This document shows positions 1-4,184 of a stretch of DNA of 5,169 nucleotides, piece by piece. Within the stretch, counting starts at the first letter, position 1. Each line of letters opens with the position of its first letter. The notes under the pieces are model-generated. The model saw nothing but the letters and a program-made list of their open reading frames with translations, was not told the origin of the DNA and made no database searches. Both the position numbers and the translations under genes were made by a program. Origin of the DNA: M55B111 sp964614065 (GTDB lineage: Bacteria; Bipolaricaulota; Bipolaricaulia; M55B111); assembly GCA_964614065.1 (NCBI GenBank), contig CAZTJJ010000115.1, positions 1 to 5,169 of the forward strand. Direction: 5' to 3'.

Positions 1-66
1 GTGTGGGGTGAATTTAAAGAATTGAGGTTAATTCAGGTTATCAAGAAATGGTTTACGACTAAAAAC

Positions 67-591
67 CTAAATAATCTCTTCAACAGTTTTAACCGGTAAA
101 TAAAGCTTATCCTTGTCTTCTGGAAAGGTTTGAAACCCATAATGGAGGTAAAATTCTTGGGCTTCTTCGTTAGTAGCCTCTACGACTACAGAGAAAGAGG
201 CGATATCTTCTGCCGCCTCATAGCTACGCTTCAGAGCATTGAGTAAAAGTGTTTTTCCTAACCTATCCCCCTGGTATTGTTGGTCGACAGCTAAACGGCC
301 AAGTAAGGTGGCTGGTATTTGAGCATAAGGGAGTCCACTCCCGACGTCTGCGGGAAAATTTTCAACATCCACTAGGTAATTAGAGAGGGTATAATAACCA
401 ATTATATCGGAGTCATCACCCTTAGTCAGAACGTAAGGCGTTGACACTCCTCTCTCTAAATCCTGGTTAGCATATTTTCTTAAATATTCATCAAGGTCTT
501 CAACCCCACAGTTGAAGCCAGACCGGTCGTGTATTGTCTTGTCTAACTGTTCAACGGAATACGACGGTGAAGGTTCGTCCTCTTGCAACAT
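67..591 (-). CDS. tacT: GNAT-family acetyltransferase toxin (TacT-like)
   Basis: A 174-residue GNAT acetyltransferase, the usual size for TacT/AtaT-type toxins. Known members use acetyl-CoA to acetylate the amino group of aminoacyl-tRNAs and so stop translation; that activity is inferred here from family and context. Visible motifs: FNCG-x-x-x-LDEYL near residues 26-37 (the family's N-terminal signature), IPATLLGRLAVD at 92-103 (central strand), the acetyl-CoA pyrophosphate loop QYQGDRLG at 105-112, and FYLHYGF at 147-153, in which Tyr148 matches the catalytic tyrosine of TacT. The gene follows the antitoxin by 4 nt (TAG GCGA ATG) and has only a weak ribosome site, so translation is probably coupled to the antitoxin. 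It ends with TAG at 69-67. Composition is AT-rich: one sampled 60-base line is about 42% GC. A non-toxic GNAT is possible, but the antitoxin pairing argues against it. Confidence 0.9.
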   Translation of the reverse strand: MLQEDEPSPSYSVEQLDKTIHDRSGFNCGVEDLDEYLRKYANQDLERGVSTPYVLTKGDDSDIIGYYTLSNYLVDVENFPADVGSGLPYAQIPATLLGRLAVDQQYQGDRLGKTLLLNALKRSYEAAEDIASFSVVVEATNEEAQEFYLHYGFQTFPEDKDKLYLPVKTVEEII

Positions 592-595
592 TCGC

Positions 596-871
596 CTATT
601 CGCCTATTAATTCTTCATGAGCTTTAGCCGCTTCCTTCAAGGCTTCATTAGGTTCTGGGGGGTTCTTAAGTGTTTCTATAAAAGCCTTGCTGTCACGCTT
701 GGATAGCTCCAGTACTCTGTAATCCTTTATTGTTTTTCTTGCTGCTTCTTCCACAGCAGATCGTACAAAATCAGAAATTGAACTCCCTGTTAAGGAAACA
801 GCAAGTTCTACCATTTCCTTTTGCTCTTTTGTCGTCCTGGTGACTAACCTTTCTTCGTTCTTGGCAGACAT
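596..871 (-). CDS. tacA: DUF1778 ribbon-helix-helix antitoxin (TacA-like)
   Basis: A 91-residue antitoxin of the DUF1778/TacA family, expected to neutralise the downstream acetyltransferase and repress its own operon. Residues 6-13 form the DNA-binding strand (EERLVTRT), followed by helix A (about 15-27) and helix B (about 31-49, SISDFVRSAVEEA), the ribbon-helix-helix fold. The C-terminal part (about 52-91), with LSKRDSKAFIETL and NPPEPNEAL, matches the toxin-wrapping tail typical of the family. I chose the ATG at 871 because a perfect AGGAGG lies 7 nt upstream. The frame stays open to a GTG at 928, but that codon lies inside the palindromic operator, has no ribosome site, and would add 19 residues outside the family domain. 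Antitoxin before toxin is the standard order. An 8-bp tandem repeat (592-607) spans the stop codon. Confidence 0.92.
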   Translation of the reverse strand: MSAKNEERLVTRTTKEQKEMVELAVSLTGSSISDFVRSAVEEAARKTIKDYRVLELSKRDSKAFIETLKNPPEPNEALKEAAKAHEELIGE

Positions 872-878
872 GTCTTTT

Positions 879-884
879 CCTCCT
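879..884 (-). promoter_or_regulatory. Ribosome binding site of the antitoxin
   Basis: Perfect AGGAGG on the minus strand, 7 nt before the ATG at 871. It decides the antitoxin start in favour of 871 over the upstream GTG at 928. Confidence 0.85.
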
Positions 885-908
885 GTTTTTATTTTACCCT
901 TTTCATTA

Positions 909-933
909 AATGTGTGACATTTTGGCACACATT
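909..933 (-). promoter_or_regulatory. Palindromic operator of the toxin-antitoxin operon
   Basis: Perfect 8-bp arms AATGTGTG and CACACATT are separated by 9 bp. Two more pairs match inside (918/924 and 919/923), giving 11-bp arms with one mismatch centred on 921. The palindrome lies between the predicted -10 box and the antitoxin ribosome site, at about +4 to +28 of the predicted transcript. Ribbon-helix-helix antitoxins bind such palindromes to repress their own operons. That TacA or the TacAT complex binds here is inferred from position and symmetry. Confidence 0.65.
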
Positions 934-943
934 ACTCTAGCTT

Positions 944-973
944 ATTGTATAACTTCCTACCCACAAATTTCAA
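944..973 (-). promoter_or_regulatory. Predicted sigma-70-type promoter of the toxin-antitoxin operon
   Basis: On the minus strand a -35 box TTGAAA (973-968) is followed by the -10 element TATACAAT (951-944). The spacing is 16 bp if TATACA is the hexamer, or 18 bp if TACAAT is. Transcription would start near 937, giving a leader of about 65 nt that carries the operator and the AGGAGG site. Confidence 0.5.
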
Positions 974-999
974 ACTTTCCTCCAACTTTCTGTAACTTT
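951..999 (-). repeat. AAGTT repeats at helical spacing upstream of the promoter
   Basis: The plus strand carries AACTTT at 973-978, 984-989 and 994-999, steps of 11 and 10 bp, so the copies lie on one face of the helix. A shorter AACTT at 951-955 is 22 bp (two turns) further on and overlaps the -10 region. The set flanks and overlaps the predicted -35 box. It could be a regulator site, an UP-like element, or chance in AT-rich DNA. Confidence 0.35.
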
Positions 1000-1376
1000 T
1001 TTCAAAAAAGCTTAAAATAACCCCTATTGACTCCCGCTGGATAAACGAGAAAAGATTTATGAGCCTCTCAGGGCATGAGTTTTTTCTAATGGTAGGCTAT
1101 TATAGGGTATAAAGAGTTAACCCTTGACCGGGGATATCGAGGGGCTACGATGGGTTAAATTAAACTTTCGTTAATTCTAAGAAGTTTGGTGTGAATTATC
1201 TATTCTAACTGAGGCTCATAAGCTTGCCCGTTTTTGTTACCATCGTCTTATGCCTGGTTCAGTTACGTAACAGCTACGGAGAAGTGTCAATCTCAGCTTA
1301 ACAGCAACGATTGCAGTTTTAGTCTGCGTTATAGAGTTTTTTGAAATTCGTGAAGACTTACGTGAAATGTATTGGC
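1000..1376. other. Noncoding region with several small inverted repeats
   Basis: No open reading frame here has both a convincing length and a ribosome site; the few ATG-initiated frames examined stop within about a dozen codons. The region holds the 1057/1221 inverted repeat (listed separately), a nested TTAACCC/GGGTTAA pair (1117-1123 and 1152-1158), an AAACTT/AAGTTT pair (1162-1167 and 1182-1187), a perfect 10-bp palindrome GTTACGTAAC (1262-1271), and a small GCAG/CTGC hairpin (1313-1316 and 1324-1327). A TTGACA on the minus strand (1290-1285) has no good -10 partner. I recognise no known riboswitch, tRNA or sRNA. It may be a decayed element or hold an unrecognised structured RNA. Confidence 0.5.
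1057..1221. repeat. Long-range 11-bp perfect inverted repeat
   Basis: TTATGAGCCTC at 1057-1067 is exactly complementary to GAGGCTCATAA at 1211-1221. With gaps, the similarity continues outward, as AAACGAGAAAAGAT on the left against the complement AAACGGGCAAGC on the right, so the arms may reach about 25 bp. The enclosed DNA has nested inverted repeats. The layout suits a small miniature-element remnant or a structured RNA closed by a long helix. No target-site duplication is evident. Confidence 0.45.
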
Positions 1377-1403
1377 TGTAACACTCTAGGTATGAGTGTT
1401 ACA
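1377..1403 (-). terminator. Hairpin beyond the GGDEF gene, possible operon terminator
   Basis: A perfect 10-bp stem, TGTAACACTC and GAGTGTTACA, encloses a 7-nt loop. It lies 14 nt past the TGA of the diguanylate cyclase gene, where a terminator would be expected. No U-rich run follows on either strand, so it is not a canonical intrinsic terminator. It may instead protect the 3' end or be a protein-binding palindrome. Confidence 0.35.
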
Positions 1404-1417
1404 AGGTGTTCTACATC

Positions 1418-2281
1418 TCAATCGCGATTGCCTGATTCCCTTTTATCCTCGTACATTTTCTCGTCCGCTTCCTTTAGCACTTCATCTACGCTTCTCTCCT
1501 GGTCAGGCAACAGGTGGGAGTGCCCGACCGCGATCTCCAGCGGGACCTCTATCAGGTCCGACCTGCTGTTCCAACTCTTTACTTCCCGGTGTATTCTCTC
1601 GACTACGTTGACCGACTCCCCGTCAGTCTCCGGCATCAGGATTAGGAACTCGTCCCCGCCGTACCGAATGAGGAAGTCCGAATCTCTGATATTATTCTTC
1701 AATAGTCCCGCTAACTCTTTAAGCACTTCGTCTCCCACCATATGGGAATATCGATCGTTTACTCCTTTAAAGTCGTTGATATCTATCATGCAAAAGGCAA
1801 GGGGACGTTTGTATCTCCTTGCCCGCTCGACTTCCTTGTCAATTATCCCGTCCAAAAATCGCTTATTATAGAGGCCGGTCAGCGGGTCCCTGAGAGCCTT
1901 TTTCTCCATCTCCTTCTTTAGCTTGAGGGATACACCCCTCGTTCGCAGCAGGGAGGAGACCCGAGCCCGCAGCTCGACTTTCTCTACCGGGCACAGAACG
2001 ATATCGTCCACGCAGCCTTCCAGGTACTTGCCGGCGGCTTTTTTTTGGTCCTCGTTTACCATAAGCAGGATGGGCAGGAATAAGGGTTTTTCCTCTTCTA
2101 CGCGTTCCTTGCAGGCCTCCCGCAGGGCCCGAAAGGCGGGAATATCAAAAATTATCAGATCGAAGGACTTTTTGCAGTCCTTTTTATCGGTTGCAAGGGA
2201 TATCTCGTACTTCTTCCCGAGCTCCTTCTCTACTAGCTCGCGGTTTGTTCCGTTTTCCAGGGCGAGCATGATCTCTGCCAT
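1418..2281 (-). CDS. Diguanylate cyclase with degenerate receiver domain (Rec-GGDEF)
   Basis: A 287-residue cytoplasmic protein predicted to make c-di-GMP from two GTP. Residues 1-113 have a receiver-like fold: FDLIIFD places an aspartate at 46, but the usual Thr/Ser is Val75 (PILLMVNE), the conserved Lys is Cys97 (VLCPVEK), and the N-terminal acidic pair is not seen. This is therefore a pseudo-receiver, probably not switched by ordinary phosphorylation. A charged helix (about 118-130) leads into the GGDEF domain: DPLTGLYNKRF at 132-142, a metal-binding Asp167 in IDINDFK, and an intact active site GGDEF at 208-212. RDSD at 199-202, five residues before it, is an intact inhibitory RxxD site, implying product feedback. 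There is no transmembrane segment. The gene starts 5 nt after the receiver gene stop, with a GGGAGAG ribosome site, and is the last gene of the cluster. Opposing enzyme in the cluster: the HD-GYP protein. Confidence 0.92.
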   Translation of the reverse strand: MAEIMLALENGTNRELVEKELGKKYEISLATDKKDCKKSFDLIIFDIPAFRALREACKERVEEEKPLFLPILLMVNEDQKKAAGKYLEGCVDDIVLCPVEKVELRARVSSLLRTRGVSLKLKKEMEKKALRDPLTGLYNKRFLDGIIDKEVERARRYKRPLAFCMIDINDFKGVNDRYSHMVGDEVLKELAGLLKNNIRDSDFLIRYGGDEFLILMPETDGESVNVVERIHREVKSWNSRSDLIEVPLEIAVGHSHLLPDQERSVDEVLKEADEKMYEDKRESGNRD

Positions 2282-2286
2282 CGGGT

Positions 2287-2649
2287 TTACTCTCCCAGGA
2301 TTATTTCCACCAGTTTCAGCAGCCTACCTTTCTCCAGGGGCTTGGTCAGCATGTCCCTGGCCCCCTCCGAGAGGCTCTTCTCTTCTGCCTTCTTGCTCTT
2401 TTGGGGCGAGATGATGATGAAGGGAACTCCGCTTTTCCTGACCCGCTCACACCGGTCCCAGATGGAGTCTCCAAACCCGGTTACGTCAAGCAGGGCCATG
2501 TTCAGCTTCGGTCCTCCCTCGAGTACTTCGTCGAACTCCGCCAGCGTGGCAGCTTCTTCGGCCTGGTAGCCTTGATCCTCGAGGAAATCGGCCAGAAGCT
2601 GGAGGTTCCTTGCGTGGTTCGCTACCACGAGTATGGTCTTCTTCTTCAT
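2287..2649 (-). CDS. Single-domain response regulator receiver, atypical
   Basis: A 120-residue stand-alone receiver domain with no output domain. From the chosen start, the strand-1 motif is ILVVANHARN (6-15), with Ala10-Asn11 where receivers normally carry two acidic metal-binding residues. The phosphoacceptor Asp55 (ALLDVTG), Ser81 (IIISPQ) and Lys103 (LTKPLEKG) are all present. Phosphorylation is possible but may be weak or metal-independent. I chose the ATG at 2649 because it overlaps the TGA of the ATPase gene (ATGA) behind the purine-rich stretch GAAGAAGAAAG. The ATG at 2685 lacks a clear ribosome site and adds a 12-residue basic extension inside the upstream gene. Overlap with the KaiC-like gene implies coupled translation and probably a physical partnership. 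The cognate kinase is not in the window; the ATPase is one candidate partner. Confidence 0.88.
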   Translation of the reverse strand: MKKKTILVVANHARNLQLLADFLEDQGYQAEEAATLAEFDEVLEGGPKLNMALLDVTGFGDSIWDRCERVRKSGVPFIIISPQKSKKAEEKSLSEGARDMLTKPLEKGRLLKLVEIILGE

Positions 2650-4118
2650 CTTTCTTCTTCGATCCCGGAGCTTTTTTTCTCCCATTCTGGTTGACCGCTC
2701 AGTATTCCCCGCAGGTCTGCCATCGAGGCTCCTACCTTTATCCCGTGCTCGGTAATTTCGAACTCCCGCAGGTTGCGCTCGAAGTCGCTTGCCCGTTTCT
2801 TTAAGACCCCGATCGCCTTGCGCAGCTCTCCCCTCAGCTCCAGGTAACGGAAGAAGACCACGTTGTCGGCTATGACCGTTATGCCCATGTCGGAGGCCTG
2901 AAACTCACCGGTGATCTTGCTGACTTCGTTGGTCAAAATCGCCGTTATCCCCCTCTTACGGAAGTACTGGGAGAGGTTGAAGAGAGACTTCTGCAGTTCC
3001 TCTCCCTTTATGGAAAGGTCGTACCCGTTAATGCTGTCCAGGACAACTATTTTGGCCCCCTCTTCTTCGACCTCCTTTCGGACCCGCTGGGCGAACTGCT
3101 GGGTAGTAAGTTCAAGCGGTTTTACCTCTTCGAGGAGCAAGTTACCGCCCTCGATCATCTTCCCTATCGGGATGTTTATCGCCTCGCTTCTCCTGTTGAG
3201 CAGGTCCTTGTCCTCGTCAAAGTTGTATACGGCGGTTCTGACCCCTCGCCCGGCGGCTTCCTTTGCAAACTGGAGGGCAAGGCTCGTCTTTCCCGTACCG
3301 CTCGGGCCGGTAAACAGGGTCACCGTTCCTCCTTCCAGTCCGCCGTGAAGCATTTCGTCGACCTCGGGGATGCCCGAAGAGAGCGTCTCCTGGGTTGCGG
3401 TCTTTAACTTGGGACCTTTCGGAATCAGCCGGGGATACACCTTTAGGCCTTCCCCGGTTATCTCCAGGGCATGGTCGCCCCCCTGAAAGTCCGAACCCCG
3501 GATCTTCGTCACTTCCAGTCCTCTCCTCCCTTCGGCCCGTTTTAGCTCTATTATACCGTCGGCCATGAACTGGAGGTCCGCGTCCGGGTTATGCGGGCTG
3601 TCCTCGGAAGTGGACAGCACCGTGGCTTCCTGGTCGGCGAAGAACTGGGTCAGGGAAAGTACCTGCTGTCTGAACTGGTGCTGGTCGCTGTGGAGGTGGC
3701 GCAGGATGGTTATGGCGTCTATGAAGATCCTGTCCGGATCGAGATCCTCCACGGTTTTCTTTATCTTCTTCGTTATCGGTTCCTTTTCGACCTCCGAGGG
3801 GTGAAATACGTCATAGGACTCCTCTTCGGTAAACTTTTCCGAGCCCGGGGAGAGGTCGAGAAACCGGACCCCCTCGGGATCAAGCCCCATGGACTTCCCG
3901 TTCTGGACGATTTGTTCTTCCGTCTCTGAGAAAGTGATGAACAAGGATTCTTCCTCCTCCTCGACCCCTTTAATCAGGTAGGCGAGGCCGAGAATCGTCT
4001 TTCCCGTGCCGGCTTCGCCGCGAATCAGGTAAGTCCGGTGGGGCACCAGGCCGCCGTGGAGTATCTCGTCAAGTCCGTCAACTCCGGTTAGGACCTTCTG
4101 CTGTGCTGTTTCGGTCAT
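2646..4118 (-). CDS. KaiC-family tandem RecA-like ATPase
   Basis: A 490-residue protein with two KaiC/RecA-type ATPase domains, close to the 519 residues of cyanobacterial KaiC. Domain CI (about 8-230): TGVDGLDEILHGGL, Walker A GEAGTGKT (34-41), Walker B ending at Asp134 (RIFIDA). Domain CII (about 245-465): SSGIPEVDEMLHGGL, Walker A GPSGTGKT (271-278), Walker B ending at Asp361 (IVVLDS), and the KaiC-like YLELRGELRKAIGV (425-438). The catalytic Glu-Glu pair of KaiC appears as Ser64-Glu65 in CI and Asp301-Glu302 in CII. Aligned on the flanking ITVIAD segment, the Ser431/Thr432 autophosphorylation pair is Thr414/Val415, so at most one site remains. No KaiA or KaiB gene is visible. It is therefore a KaiC-like signalling ATPase rather than a proven clock component. 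The start is supported by GGAGGT 4 nt upstream. Its last codons overlap the receiver gene. Confidence 0.92.
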   Translation of the reverse strand: MTETAQQKVLTGVDGLDEILHGGLVPHRTYLIRGEAGTGKTILGLAYLIKGVEEEEESLFITFSETEEQIVQNGKSMGLDPEGVRFLDLSPGSEKFTEEESYDVFHPSEVEKEPITKKIKKTVEDLDPDRIFIDAITILRHLHSDQHQFRQQVLSLTQFFADQEATVLSTSEDSPHNPDADLQFMADGIIELKRAEGRRGLEVTKIRGSDFQGGDHALEITGEGLKVYPRLIPKGPKLKTATQETLSSGIPEVDEMLHGGLEGGTVTLFTGPSGTGKTSLALQFAKEAAGRGVRTAVYNFDEDKDLLNRRSEAINIPIGKMIEGGNLLLEEVKPLELTTQQFAQRVRKEVEEEGAKIVVLDSINGYDLSIKGEELQKSLFNLSQYFRKRGITAILTNEVSKITGEFQASDMGITVIADNVVFFRYLELRGELRKAIGVLKKRASDFERNLREFEITEHGIKVGASMADLRGILSGQPEWEKKSSGIEEER

Positions 4119-4122
4119 TCTT

Positions 4123-4128
4123 ACCTCC
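4123..4128 (-). promoter_or_regulatory. Ribosome binding site of the KaiC-like gene
   Basis: GGAGGT on the minus strand lies 4 nt before the ATG at 4118. It is a strong site in the 66-nt gap after the HD-GYP gene and lets the ATPase be translated independently. No convincing promoter is visible in that gap, which suggests read-through from the HD-GYP gene. Confidence 0.75.
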
Positions 4129-4184
4129 GTGAATCAGTGATTTTAAGAATCGGTTAAAAGACATCTCTATTCTGCCAGGCTAGG

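Noticed and set aside
1..67. Terminator for the toxin-antitoxin operon
   Set aside because: Only 5-bp inverted repeats (GGTTT/AAACC at 50-54 and 63-67; GAATT/AATTC near 20-36) without a clear T-run; too weak to call.
872..928. GTG at 928 as the antitoxin start
   Set aside because: It lies within the palindromic operator, has no ribosome site and adds 19 residues outside the family domain; the ATG at 871 has AGGAGG 7 nt upstream.
1262..1290. Minus-strand promoter from the perfect TTGACA at 1290-1285
   Set aside because: At 16-19 bp spacing the best -10 candidates are CGTAAC, GTAACT or TAACTG, all poor matches, and no gene follows closely.
1000..1417. c-di-GMP riboswitch, CRISPR array or tRNA in the gene-free region
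   Set aside because: No regular direct repeats with spacers, no tRNA-like arm pattern and no recognisable riboswitch core were seen; only inverted repeats are present.
1341..1871. 176-codon plus-strand open frame opposite the diguanylate cyclase gene
   Set aside because: It is antisense to a clear GGDEF gene, is Ser/Leu-rich with no domain, and has no ribosome site. The same holds for the other plus-strand frames opposite the receiver, KaiC-like and HD-GYP genes.
2650..2685. ATG at 2685 as the start of the single receiver
   Set aside because: No good ribosome site and a 40-nt overlap with the upstream gene; the ATG at 2649 gives the typical ATGA overlap and a receiver of normal length.
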